From: Arthrobacter sp. UM1
Lineage (GTDB): Bacteria > Actinomycetota > Actinomycetes > Actinomycetales > Micrococcaceae
Assembly: GCF_020483305.1 (NCBI RefSeq)
Contig: NZ_JACWAB010000001.1
Coordinates: 62,001-126,000 of the forward strand
Direction: 5' to 3'
Length of the DNA: 64,000 nucleotides
How positions within the stretch are numbered: the first letter of the stretch is position 1; every line of letters begins with the position of its first letter. Shown here piece by piece: positions 38,431 through 46,192 of the stretch. The notes under the pieces are model-generated. The model saw only the letters and a list, made by a program, of their open reading frames with translations, searched no databases and was not told the origin of the DNA. A program made the translations under genes and the position numbers.

Positions 38431-39783
38431 ATGACCTCCACCACCGCACCCGTCTCCCGCGAAGAGCGCAAGGTCCTCGCGGGAACGCTCGTCGGCACCA
38501 CGATCGAGTGGTACGACTTCTTCATCTTCGCTCAGCTCTCCGCAACACTCCTCGCGGCGCTCTTCCTCAAGCCGCTCGAGGCGAGCAACCCGGCCCTCGC
38601 GGGCATCCTGGCGTTCGCACTGGTGGGCATCAGCTTCCTGTTCCGCCCGCTCGGCGCCATCATCGCCGGCCGTGTCGGCGACCGGATCGGCCGCAAGCCC
38701 ACGCTCGTCGCCACCCTCATCCTCATGGGCGTGGCGACGGCGGGCATCGGCTTCCTGCCCACCTACGCCCAGGCCGGGGTGATCGCTCCCGTGCTGCTCA
38801 TCCTCCTGCGGATCGTCCAGGGCTTCTCCGCCGGCGGCGAGTGGGGTGGCGCGGCGCTCATGGCCGTGGAGCACGCCCCCACGGGCAAGCGCGGCCTGTT
38901 CGGCGCCTACCCGCAGATCGGCGTCCCGCTCGGCATGATCCTCGCCACGGGCCTTCTCTTCGGCCTGCGCACCTCGATCTCCCCGGCGGACTTCGCGAGC
39001 TGGGGCTGGAGGATCCCGTTCGTTCTCTCGATCCTGCTCATCCTCGTGGGATACCTCATCCGCCGCCGTGTGGAGGATTCCCCGGTCTTCAAGGAGCTCT
39101 CCGAGCGCCGGGCCGAGTCCAGCGCCCCGCTCACCGAGCTGCTCAAGCACCACTTCAAGCCGGTGGCGCAGTCCGCTCTCATCTTCATCGCCAACAACGC
39201 CGCCGGGTACCTCGTCATCGCGTACTTCATCAGCTACGCCACCAAGGTCCTCAAGATGGAGCCCTCGCCCGTCATCGGGATGACGGCGCTCGCCTCGTTC
39301 TCCTGGCTCGTCTTCACGCTCGTGGGCGGCAGCCTCTCGGACCGCCTGGGCCGTGTGAGGACGTTCCTCCTCGGCTACGCCATCGTGGCGGTCTGGATCA
39401 TCCCGTGCTTCCTCCTCGTGGAGACGAAGAGCCTAGGGCTCTACCTCCTGGCCCTCGTGGTGCTCTCCGCGGGACTCGGCCTCTCCTACGGCCCGCAGTC
39501 GGCGATGTACGCGGAGATGTTCCCCGCGCGCATCCGCTACTCGGGCATCTCGATCGGCTACGCCATCGGCGCGATCTTCGGCGGCGCTTTCGCCCCGATG
39601 ATCTCCGAGGCGCTGTTCGTCGGCACGCACTCGTCCGTGTCCATCGGCGTCTACATCATCGTCCTCTGCGTCATCTCCGTGCTCGGCCTCCTCTGGGCCG
39701 GCGAGACGAAGGGGCGGGATCTCTCGATCGACGCCGCCGATCACCACTACGTCAAGGGAGCCTCGGGGGAGCAGGTCCGCTGA
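38431..39783 (+). CDS. MHS-family metabolite:H+ symporter
   Basis: 450 residues from the ATG at 38431 with GGGAAGG upstream. Twelve membrane helices. MFS motifs are GDRIGRKPTLV (loop 2-3) and the second-half copy LSDRLGRVRTF. The N-terminal GTTIEWYDFFIFA and the block RIVQGFSAGGEWGGAALMAVEHAP are signatures of the metabolite:H+ symporter (MHS) group, which takes up shikimate, alpha-ketoglutarate, citrate, proline betaine or aromatic acids. The substrate is unknown here. The paired IclR regulator hints at an aromatic or dicarboxylic acid. Confidence 0.9.
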   Translation: MTSTTAPVSREERKVLAGTLVGTTIEWYDFFIFAQLSATLLAALFLKPLEASNPALAGILAFALVGISFLFRPLGAIIAGRVGDRIGRKPTLVATLILMGVATAGIGFLPTYAQAGVIAPVLLILLRIVQGFSAGGEWGGAALMAVEHAPTGKRGLFGAYPQIGVPLGMILATGLLFGLRTSISPADFASWGWRIPFVLSILLILVGYLIRRRVEDSPVFKELSERRAESSAPLTELLKHHFKPVAQSALIFIANNAAGYLVIAYFISYATKVLKMEPSPVIGMTALASFSWLVFTLVGGSLSDRLGRVRTFLLGYAIVAVWIIPCFLLVETKSLGLYLLALVVLSAGLGLSYGPQSAMYAEMFPARIRYSGISIGYAIGAIFGGAFAPMISEALFVGTHSSVSIGVYIIVLCVISVLGLLWAGETKGRDLSIDAADHHYVKGASGEQVR

Positions 39784-39849
39784 GCGGCACCTCGCACCCT
39801 GAGCGCGTGAGCGTCCCGCCGCGCTGAGCGCGGGCCGCGGGCAAGCGGG

Positions 39850-39884
39850 AAGGGCCCCGCCGGATCGGTTCCGGCGGGGCCCTT
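39850..39884. terminator. Terminator after MHS symporter
   Basis: A 14-bp perfect stem (AAGGGCCCCGCCGG and complement) with a 7-base loop, then TCGCG. It lies between convergent genes and can serve both. Confidence 0.75.
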
Positions 39885-39901
39885 TCGCGTGCTCGGGGGA
39901 C

Positions 39902-40633
39902 TCAGCTCTCCAGCAGTGCGAGCGCCGCGTCCTTGAACTTCCGCGAGGACACGGCGTTCATGTGGTTCCGCCCCGGGATGACGAGCTCCTCGGCGCCCGG
40001 CACGAGCTCGACGAGCGCGTGGGCGTCCTGCGCGATCTCGTCCTTCTCGCCGTACGCGATGAGCGTCGGCATCCTGGGCGGGTTGGCCCCGGCGAAAGGG
40101 CGGGCCGTGATCGCGTCGAGCAGCGCGGCGAGGCGCGGGTTCTCGGCGGGGTTGAGGCCCGCGGCCGCGAGGACCTGGTGCCGCTCGTCGTGCGCAGGGT
40201 CGGTGCGCGGCAGGCCGCCGATGACCACGCGGTCGACGACGTCGGCCGCCTCCCACGCCAGCCGTCCGCCGAAGGAGTAGCCGATGACGGCGCGCCGCCA
40301 GGGCTCGTCCGCCGAGGCGGCGCGGGGCGCGGAGTGCTCTTCGATGAGCTCGCGCAGCGCGTCCCCGATCCAGGGCGCCGTGGCCGTGACGGCGTCGGGA
40401 TCGGCGGCGGCCTCCTCGGCGTCGGGATGCCCCGGGAGCTCGACGAGCCACACGCGTGCCGGCGCGTCGCCGCTGTTGACGAAGGGCTCGAGGGCGCGGA
40501 GCCAGCCGCTGCCGTCGAAGGTCCCCCGCCCGGTGGACCCGAGGCCGTGGACGAGCCAGACGTCCCGCCCGGGGTCGCCCTCCGGCGAGGGGCGCCGGCC
40601 GGCGACGAGGCGGGCTGCTGCGGTGAGCGCCAT
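39902..40633 (-). CDS. Alpha/beta hydrolase in the oxoacid dehydrogenase operon, AcoC C-domain-like
   Basis: 243 residues from the ATG at 40633, 2 bases after the lipoyl-protein stop. Oxyanion LVHGLGSTG (27-35), ELPGHPDA, nucleophile GYSFGG with Ser120, acid Asp in GEKDEI and base His in GRNHMN make a full triad. Position and fold match the C-terminal hydrolase domain of AcoC, the E2 of acetoin cleavage, where the lipoyl and hydrolase domains are one chain. Here they are two chains from neighbouring genes. If it works with the lipoyl protein, it would release the acyl group to CoA or water. Its true reaction is unproven. Confidence 0.75.
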   Translation of the reverse strand: MALTAAARLVAGRRPSPEGDPGRDVWLVHGLGSTGRGTFDGSGWLRALEPFVNSGDAPARVWLVELPGHPDAEEAAADPDAVTATAPWIGDALRELIEEHSAPRAASADEPWRRAVIGYSFGGRLAWEAADVVDRVVIGGLPRTDPAHDERHQVLAAAGLNPAENPRLAALLDAITARPFAGANPPRMPTLIAYGEKDEIAQDAHALVELVPGAEELVIPGRNHMNAVSSRKFKDAALALLES

Positions 40634-40635
40634 CG

Positions 40636-40968
40636 TCAGTCCTCGTCCAGGTTCGCGTTGAGGCGCACGCGGCGCTTCTTCTTCTTCTTCTCCTCAGGGA
40701 CGACGCCGATGATCCCGGCCTGCTCGTCCGCGACGGTGAAGGCGATGAGCTCCTCGCCGACCTTGATGACGTCCCCGTCCTCGCCGCCGAGGCGCGCGAC
40801 GACGCCGGCCTGCGGGGAGGGCAGCTCAAGGGCGGACTTCGTCGTCTCGACCTCGACGATCGGCTGGTTGCGCTCGACCTGGTCGCCCACGGAGACGAGC
40901 CATTCGAGGATCGTCGCCTCGATGAGGCCTTCGCCCAGGTCGGGGAGGGGGAAAGAGAGTTCAGCCAC
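40636..40968 (-). CDS. Stand-alone lipoyl domain protein (E2-like, no catalytic domain)
   Basis: 110 residues from the GTG at 40968, which overlaps the E1 beta stop by 8 bases (GTGGCTGA). A single lipoyl domain (1-80) reads FPLPDLGEGLIEATILEWLV with the lipoylated Lys44 in VETTKSALELPSP. It then ends in a Lys-rich tail (PEEKKKKKRRVRLNANLDED). The peripheral-subunit-binding domain and the roughly 230-residue acyltransferase of a normal E2 are missing, and no such sequence follows in any frame. The (CTT)n run behind the Lys tract is trinucleotide, so slippage would not shift the frame. It probably carries acyl groups made by the E1 encoded upstream. Confidence 0.85.
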   Translation of the reverse strand: MAELSFPLPDLGEGLIEATILEWLVSVGDQVERNQPIVEVETTKSALELPSPQAGVVARLGGEDGDVIKVGEELIAFTVADEQAGIIGVVPEEKKKKKRRVRLNANLDED

Positions 40969-41950
40969 GGCGGTACTCCAATGTTCGCTGGATTCCAAAG
41001 AGGATGCGGTCGATGTTGGGCAGGTACTCCTCCTCGAGGTCGCCTGCCGGGTAGGGGACGTCGAACCCTGTGACGCGCTCGACGGGCGCCTTGAGGGTGT
41101 CGAAGCAGGACTGCGAGGCGAGCGCCGCGATCTCCGCGCCGAGGCCCGCGGTCTGCGGGGCCTCGTGCACGACGACGGCGCGCCGCGTCTTGCCGACCGA
41201 GCGGGCGATCGCGTCCGCGTCGATGGGCTTGAGCCACCGGAGGTCGAGCACCTCGGCCTCGATCCCGTCCTCGGCGGCGAGCTCCGCCACCTCGAGGCAG
41301 GTGGAGACCTGCGCGCCCCAGGAGATGAGCGTGACGTGCCGTCCCTCGCGGGCCACGCGGGCGCCGGTCAGGTCGCCGGGGTTCTCGAGGTCCACCTCGC
41401 CCTTGTTCCAGTAGCGGGACTTGGGCTCCATGAAGACCACGGGGTCCTTGGCGTTCGCGCCGGTCACGGCCTTGAGAAGGTGGTAGGCCTCGTGGGGCGT
41501 CGAGGGGGAGACCACCTTGAGGCCCGGCGTGTGCGCGAAGAGCGCCTCGAGGGACTCGGAGTGCATCTCCGGCGCGTTGATCCCGCCGAAGCTCGGGATG
41601 CGGAGCGTTACCGGCATGGGGAACGCTCCGCGGGAGCGGTAGTTCATGCGGGCGAGCTGAGTGACGATCTGGTTGACGGCGGGGTAGCTGAAGCCGTCGA
41701 ACTGGATCTCGGGAATGGGGTGCCAGCCGGCCATCGCGAGGCCCACGGAGAGTCCCACGATCCCGGACTCGGCGAGCGGGGTGTCCCGCACTCGCTCCTC
41801 GCCGAACTCGGCTGCGAGCCCGTCGGTCACGCGGAAGACGCCGCCGAGCACGCCGACGTCCTCGCCGAGGACGATCGACCTCGGGTCCTCCGCCATCGTC
41901 TCGTGGAGCGCGCGGTTGACGGCCTTCTGGAGGGAGAGGGTCTCAGTCAC
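40961..41950 (-). CDS. 2-oxoacid dehydrogenase E1 component, beta subunit
   Basis: 329 residues from the GTG at 41950, overlapping E1 alpha by 8 bases (GTGACTGA). Conserved blocks are VLGEDVGVLGGVFRVTDGL, DTPLAESGIVGLSVGLAMAG, EIQFDGFSYPAVNQI, HSESLEALFAHTPGLKVVSPSTP and DPVVFMEPKS, which build half of the thiamine diphosphate site. This is the branched-chain/pyruvate E1 beta type. The substrate cannot be told from sequence alone (branched-chain, pyruvate or acetoin). Confidence 0.93.
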   Translation of the reverse strand: MTETLSLQKAVNRALHETMAEDPRSIVLGEDVGVLGGVFRVTDGLAAEFGEERVRDTPLAESGIVGLSVGLAMAGWHPIPEIQFDGFSYPAVNQIVTQLARMNYRSRGAFPMPVTLRIPSFGGINAPEMHSESLEALFAHTPGLKVVSPSTPHEAYHLLKAVTGANAKDPVVFMEPKSRYWNKGEVDLENPGDLTGARVAREGRHVTLISWGAQVSTCLEVAELAAEDGIEAEVLDLRWLKPIDADAIARSVGKTRRAVVVHEAPQTAGLGAEIAALASQSCFDTLKAPVERVTGFDVPYPAGDLEEEYLPNIDRILFGIQRTLEYRRG

Positions 41951-42959
41951 GGTCGGTCTCCTCCTGCCATGCGGCCTTCTGGGCCGTGAGGGTCTCGGTG
42001 GGCTCCTGGAAGACGAAGTCGAAGATCTCGTCCCCGGGGCGGTGGGGCGCGTTGACGGTCTTCTCCCGCAGGTCCTCGACCCACGCGCGGGCCTCCTCGG
42101 CGAGCCGGTCCGCCTCGGCCTGCTCCACGCCGGCGGCGAGCGCCTGCTGCGTCGCGACGTCCACGGGGTCCACCGCGCCCTGCTCGTACTCCTGCTGGAG
42201 CGAGCGGTACCGTCCGGGATCGTCCGAGGTCGAGTGCGGTCCGCGCCGGTAGGTCATGACCTCGACGACGACGGGCCGCTGCGACTCACGCGCCTCGTCG
42301 AGCGCCGCCCGGGAGGCGGTGATGACGGCCTCGACGTCGTTCCCGTCCGCCCGGTATGCGCTCATCCCGTAGCCGGCCGCGCGCTCGCTCACGAACCCGC
42401 CGGCCACCTGCTTCGCCGTCGGCGTCGAGATGGCCCAGCCGTTGTTCTGGACGTAGAAGACCACGGGCGCGCCCATCGTGGCCGCGAAGTTCATGGCCTC
42501 GTGGACGTCGCCCTGGGAGGACGCGCCGTCCCCGAGGAAGGCGACGGCCACGGAGTCCTCGCCGTTCATCCGCTGGCCGAGCGCCCAGCCGACGGCGTGG
42601 AGGCAGGAGCCGGCGACGACGGCCTGGAAGGGGGCCAGCCGAGTCCTCCCGGAGTCGTAGAGGCCGCCGTGCCAGAGCCCCTGGTGGGTGGCCATGTAGG
42701 CGGGCATGTCGACGCCGAGGGCGAGCGCCACCCCAGCCTCGCGGTAGGTGGGGAACGCCCGGTCCTGCGGGCCCATGGACCAGCCGATGCCGATCTGGGC
42801 GGCCTCCTGGCCGAGACACGGGGCGTAGCCGGGGATGAGCCCCTGCCGCTGCCACCGGATGGCGCCCTCCTCGAGGGCCCGGGACTTCAGGATGAGGCCC
42901 AGCACCTCGAGCGCGCTCTCGCGGTCGAGGTGCTGTGTGCTCGGAGTCACAACTGTCAT
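41943..42959 (-). CDS. 2-oxoacid dehydrogenase E1 component, alpha subunit
   Basis: 338 residues from the ATG at 42959; the open frame runs further up but has no good start there. The thiamine diphosphate motif is GDGASSQG (143-150) through QNN (171-173). The family segment YAPCLGQEAAQIGIG and the phosphorylation-loop-like YRRGPHSTSDDPGRYR are typical of branched-chain E1 alpha. With E1 beta it decarboxylates a 2-oxoacid and transfers the acyl unit to lipoate. It begins the four-gene operon and is divergent from an Lrp/AsnC gene. No E3 (dihydrolipoamide dehydrogenase) is nearby. Confidence 0.92.
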   Translation of the reverse strand: MTVVTPSTQHLDRESALEVLGLILKSRALEEGAIRWQRQGLIPGYAPCLGQEAAQIGIGWSMGPQDRAFPTYREAGVALALGVDMPAYMATHQGLWHGGLYDSGRTRLAPFQAVVAGSCLHAVGWALGQRMNGEDSVAVAFLGDGASSQGDVHEAMNFAATMGAPVVFYVQNNGWAISTPTAKQVAGGFVSERAAGYGMSAYRADGNDVEAVITASRAALDEARESQRPVVVEVMTYRRGPHSTSDDPGRYRSLQQEYEQGAVDPVDVATQQALAAGVEQAEADRLAEEARAWVEDLREKTVNAPHRPGDEIFDFVFQEPTETLTAQKAAWQEETDRD

Positions 42960-42966
42960 GGAGGTC

Positions 42967-42972
42967 ACCGTA
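42967..42972 (-). promoter_or_regulatory. -10 element of E1 alpha, leaderless
   Basis: TACGGT on the minus strand, 7 bases before the ATG at 42959. Confidence 0.55.
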
Positions 42973-43045
42973 GTGATCCTCCGAGCGCGTATGCAAAGTG
43001 GTGAGTCAATCCCGGTCAGATTGTCATGAATGCCCTGTTTTATCC

Positions 43046-43077
43046 TGAAAAGAGTGTGCAGAATGCTCACTTTTTCA
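43046..43077. promoter_or_regulatory. Imperfect inverted repeat, candidate Lrp/AsnC operator
   Basis: TGAAAAGAGTGTGC (43046-43059) and GCTCACTTTTTCA (43065-43077) form inverted arms of 13-14 bases with a 5-base centre. They lie in the AT-rich 142-base gap between E1 alpha and the regulator gene. A second weaker pair (TGAGTCAAT ... ATTGTCA) is near 43000-43026. Such AT-rich dyads are usual Lrp sites. Confidence 0.5.
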
Positions 43078-43089
43078 GCTCTCAGGGGC

Positions 43090-43095
43090 TAGACT
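43090..43095 (+). promoter_or_regulatory. -10 element of Lrp/AsnC gene, leaderless
   Basis: TAGACT, then TGCCGC (6 bases), then the ATG at 43102. It lies just downstream of the inverted repeat. Confidence 0.6.
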
Positions 43096-43101
43096 TGCCG
43101 C

Positions 43102-43590
43102 ATGGCACGCACTGTGGACCACCTCGACGACCGTCTCATCCGCCTCTTCACCGAGAACCCCCGCCAGAGCGTCCTCGAGGCCTCCCGGCTCCTCAAGGTC
43201 GCCCGGGGAACGGTCCAGGCACGCCTGGACCGGCTCTCCCGCAACGGCGTCATCGCCGGCTGGGGGCCGCGCATCGACCCTGCGGCGCTCGGCTACGGGG
43301 TCAAGGCCTTCGTCTCCCTCACCATCAACCAGAAGCGGGGGCACAGCGCCGTGGCCCGCGAGCTCCACGCCGTCCCCGAGATCCTCGAGCTGCACACGGT
43401 GACGGGGGACGCGGACCTGCTCGCCGTCGTCGTCGCCCGGAGCAACCCGGACCTCCAGCGCGTCCTGGACCGGCTGGCGGAGTCGGGGGACGTGCAGCGC
43501 GCCTCGAGCGTCATCGTGCTCGAGTCGCTCTTCGAGCAGCGGGCCGAGGGGCTCATCGGGACGGGCGGCGCCGAGGCCGCCGAATCGTGA
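43102..43590 (+). CDS. Lrp/AsnC family transcriptional regulator
   Basis: 162 residues. N-terminal HTH (about 7-55; LDDRLIRLFTENPRQSVLEASRLLKVARGTVQARLDRLSRNGVI) and C-terminal RAM effector domain (about 68-145; AFVSLTINQKRGHS, LHTVTGDADLLAVVVAR). Members form octamers or dimers and bind amino acids. The divergent placement beside the 2-oxoacid dehydrogenase operon mirrors bkdR of other bacteria, where branched-chain amino acids induce bkd genes. That role is inferred. Confidence 0.9.
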   Translation: MARTVDHLDDRLIRLFTENPRQSVLEASRLLKVARGTVQARLDRLSRNGVIAGWGPRIDPAALGYGVKAFVSLTINQKRGHSAVARELHAVPEILELHTVTGDADLLAVVVARSNPDLQRVLDRLAESGDVQRASSVIVLESLFEQRAEGLIGTGGAEAAES

Positions 43591-43602
43591 GACCGTATGT
43601 AG

Positions 43603-44496
43603 GTGACTGAATCACCGAAGGACACGACAGCAGCTCAGGACGCCCCCGCGCCCGCCGTCGCCTCCGTCTCAGCGCGGATGGAGTGCGAGCTGGCCCCCGG
43701 CACGGTCACCGTGGCCTCCGTCGCCTTGGCGCGCGGGCACGCCCGGATCCTCGAGGAGAGCCTCGCCGTCACCCTCGACGGCGAGCCGCTCGAGCCCCTC
43801 GAGGTCCGCGCCGAGAACGGCGGCCTCCTCCACCGCATCGAGACCGAGCAGGGCGGAACGCTCAGCCTCACGTACTCGGCCCGCGCCGAGCACGGCTTCC
43901 TCTTCCGCGACGGCGACCCGCGCGTGGACCCCGAGGAGGAGATCCGCGCCGTGCGCCCCAGCCGGTACGCCCCCTCGGACGTCCTCCTGCCCTCGAGCTT
44001 CGCGGAGCTCCCGGCCTCCGACTACCCGGCCGACGACCCGCAGAAGCTCGTCGACGCCGTCGGCGAGTGGGTCAACCGACAGATCGCCTACGTCTCCGGC
44101 AGCTCGCGCTTCACCGACGACGCCCGCGACACCTACCTCGCCCGCCGGGGCGTCTGCCGGGACTTCGCCCACCTCGTCGTCTCGTTCCTGCGCTCGCGGA
44201 ACATCCCGGCCCGCGTGGCGAGCGTGTACGCGCCGGGCCTGCGCCCCATGGACTTCCACCTCGTCGCCGAGGCGCTCGTGGACGGCCGCTGGCGCGTGGT
44301 GGACGCCACGCGCCTCGCGGACTCCGACACCCTCCTGCGCATCGCCACCGGCCGGGACGCCGCGGACACCGCGTTCCTCTCCACGATCGGCGGCTCCCTC
44401 ACCCTGAAGTCCCTCACCGTGAGCGCGGAGCTCGAGGGGGAGGGCGACGGCGACGGCGCGGCGGCCGACGCCGGAGAGTCCGGGGCGGACGCCTAG
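43603..44496 (+). CDS. Transglutaminase-like (TgpA/YebA-type) cysteine peptidase-fold protein
   Basis: 297 residues from the GTG at 43603. An N-terminal beta domain (25-120) precedes a transglutaminase-like core with Cys185 (RRGVCRDFAHL), His219 (MDFHLVAEA) and Asp234 (RVVDATRLA), a full catalytic triad. No signal peptide or membrane helix, so it is likely cytoplasmic. Similar short proteins are widespread in bacteria and their substrate is not known. It starts 12 bases after the Lrp/AsnC stop and may be co-transcribed. The tail is acidic and Gly/Ala-rich. Confidence 0.85.
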   Translation: MTESPKDTTAAQDAPAPAVASVSARMECELAPGTVTVASVALARGHARILEESLAVTLDGEPLEPLEVRAENGGLLHRIETEQGGTLSLTYSARAEHGFLFRDGDPRVDPEEEIRAVRPSRYAPSDVLLPSSFAELPASDYPADDPQKLVDAVGEWVNRQIAYVSGSSRFTDDARDTYLARRGVCRDFAHLVVSFLRSRNIPARVASVYAPGLRPMDFHLVAEALVDGRWRVVDATRLADSDTLLRIATGRDAADTAFLSTIGGSLTLKSLTVSAELEGEGDGDGAAADAGESGADA

Positions 44497-44523
44497 GAGG
44501 CGAGGGCCCGCGCAGCACGCGAG

Positions 44524-44565
44524 AAGGCCCCGCCCGCGTTCCGTGGAGGACGCGGGCGGGGCCTT
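44524..44565. terminator. Terminator between transglutaminase-like gene and mqo
   Basis: A perfect 16-bp stem (AAGGCCCCGCCCGCGT and complement) with a 10-base loop, followed by CGCTG. It lies between convergent genes. Confidence 0.75.
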
Positions 44566-44585
44566 CGCTGTGCGGGGAGGCTGAG

Positions 44586-46073
44586 TCAGCCCAGGTTGAG
44601 GGCCTTCGAGGTCTGCTCCTCGACCTCCGCGAGCAGGCGCGGATCGCTGTTGAGGTCCCGGCCGAGGCTCGGGATCATCTCGCGGAGCTTCGGCTCGTAG
44701 TCCTCGTACTTGGCGGCGAACGCCCGCTTGAGGAGCTCCACCATGATGGGAGCCGCAGTGGACGCGCCCGGCGAGGCGCCGAGCAGGGCGCCGAGCGAGC
44801 CGTCCGCGGACGTGATGAGCTCGGTGCCGAACTGCAGGATGCCGCGCTTCTTCGGGTCCTTCTTGATGACCTGGACGCGCTGGCCGGCGGTGATGAGCTC
44901 CCACTGGTCGCCGCGCGCACTCGGCGCGAAGTCCCGGAGGGAGGCGTTCTTGGACTCGCGGGACTTGGCCAGCTCCGTCACGAGGTACTTGGTCAGGTCC
45001 ATGTTGTCCTTGGCCACGGCGAGCATCGGGACGATGTTGTTCGGGCGCAGCGAGAGGGGCAGGTCGAAGTACGTGCCCTTCTTGAGGAACTTCGTGGAGA
45101 AGCCGGCGTACGGCCCGAACATGAGGGCGCGCTTGCCGTTGACGAAGCGCGTGTCGAGGTGCGGGACGGACATGGGCGGGGCGCCCACCTGGGCCTGGCC
45201 GTAGACCTTGGCGCGGTGCTGGCTGATGACGGACTCGTCCGTGCAGCGGAGGAACTTGCCGGAGATCGGGAAGCCGGCGAAGCCCTTGCCCTCCGGGATG
45301 CCGGACTTCTGCAGCAGGTGCAGGGCGCCGCCGCCGGCGCCGACGAACACGAACCGCGTGCGCACCCGGGACTTCTCCCCGGAGGAGCGGTCCTTGAGAT
45401 CCGCGGTCCAGGTGCCGTCCGAGTTCTTCGTGAGGTCGGTGACCTCCGTGCCGTAAGCGATGTCCGCTCCGGCGCGGTCCAGGGTGGCGACGAGCTTGCG
45501 GGTCAGCGAGCCGAAGTCCACGTCCGTGCCGTGGGGGAAGCGGGAGGCGGCGAGGCGCTGCCCCGGTTCGCGTCCCTCGATGAGCAGCGGGGCCCACTCG
45601 CGGATGACCTCCGGGTCCTCCGTGTGCTCCATCTCGTGGAAGAGCGGCTGCGTCCGGAACGCCTCGTAGCGGGCGCGCAGGTAGTCCGCGTGGGCGTCTC
45701 CCCAGACGAAGCTCATGTGGGGGAGCGCGTTGATGAAGGAGTTCGGATCCGTGAGCCGGCCCGAGTTGACGAGGTACGTCCAGAACTGACGCGAGACGTG
45801 GAACTGCTCGTTGATCTTGATCGCCTTGGAGGGGTCCACCGTGCCGTCCGCGTTCTGCGGGGCGTAGTTCAGCTCGCAGAGGGCGGCGTGGCCGGTGCCG
45901 GCGTTGTTCCAGGGATCGGAGGACTCCGTGCCTGCGGAGGACTCGCGCTCCACGAGGGCGATCGAGAGCGAGGGGTCCACCTCCTGGAGCATCGTGCCGA
46001 GCGTGGCGCTCATGATGCCGGCCCCGATCAGGAGGACGTCTACGTTCTTTTCCGTGGAGTGGTCAGCGCTCAA
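44586..46073 (-). CDS. mqo: Malate:quinone oxidoreductase
   Basis: 495 residues from TTG 46073, with AAGGA 6 bases upstream. The FAD site is [12 protein letters not shown] (15-26). Characteristic blocks are [53 protein letters not shown] and [15 protein letters not shown]. Mqo is a peripheral membrane FAD enzyme that passes electrons from malate to menaquinone, replacing or backing up malate dehydrogenase. It is monocistronic by position, with a terminator on its downstream side. Confidence 0.95.
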   Translation of the reverse strand: MSADHSTEKNVDVLLIGAGIMSATLGTMLQEVDPSLSIALVERESSAGTESSDPWNNAGTGHAALCELNYAPQNADGTVDPSKAIKINEQFHVSRQFWTYLVNSGRLTDPNSFINALPHMSFVWGDAHADYLRARYEAFRTQPLFHEMEHTEDPEVIREWAPLLIEGREPGQRLAASRFPHGTDVDFGSLTRKLVATLDRAGADIAYGTEVTDLTKNSDGTWTADLKDRSSGEKSRVRTRFVFVGAGGGALHLLQKSGIPEGKGFAGFPISGKFLRCTDESVISQHRAKVYGQAQVGAPPMSVPHLDTRFVNGKRALMFGPYAGFSTKFLKKGTYFDLPLSLRPNNIVPMLAVAKDNMDLTKYLVTELAKSRESKNASLRDFAPSARGDQWELITAGQRVQVIKKDPKKRGILQFGTELITSADGSLGALLGASPGASTAAPIMVELLKRAFAAKYEDYEPKLREMIPSLGRDLNSDPRLLAEVEEQTSKALNLG

Positions 46074-46192
46074 CTCAAATCCTTACCAGGGGGTGATTCG
46101 TCTTCGATTCACGCCTCAGCCTACTCGCGAGGCGGCGGGCAGGTGAAACGCCGCGAGGCGCTCGGAGCGGGCGAGGCGCAGGCGCCCGCGGG

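Noticed and set aside
40675-40692. (CTT)n run suggesting a frameshift that truncated a normal E2
   Set aside because: The repeat unit is three bases, so slippage keeps the frame. Downstream sequence in all frames shows an alpha/beta hydrolase, not an E2 acyltransferase.
42960-43070. Upstream extension of E1 alpha past 42959
   Set aside because: The added residues cross the AT-rich operator region, and the -10 hexamer lies 7 bases before the ATG at 42959.
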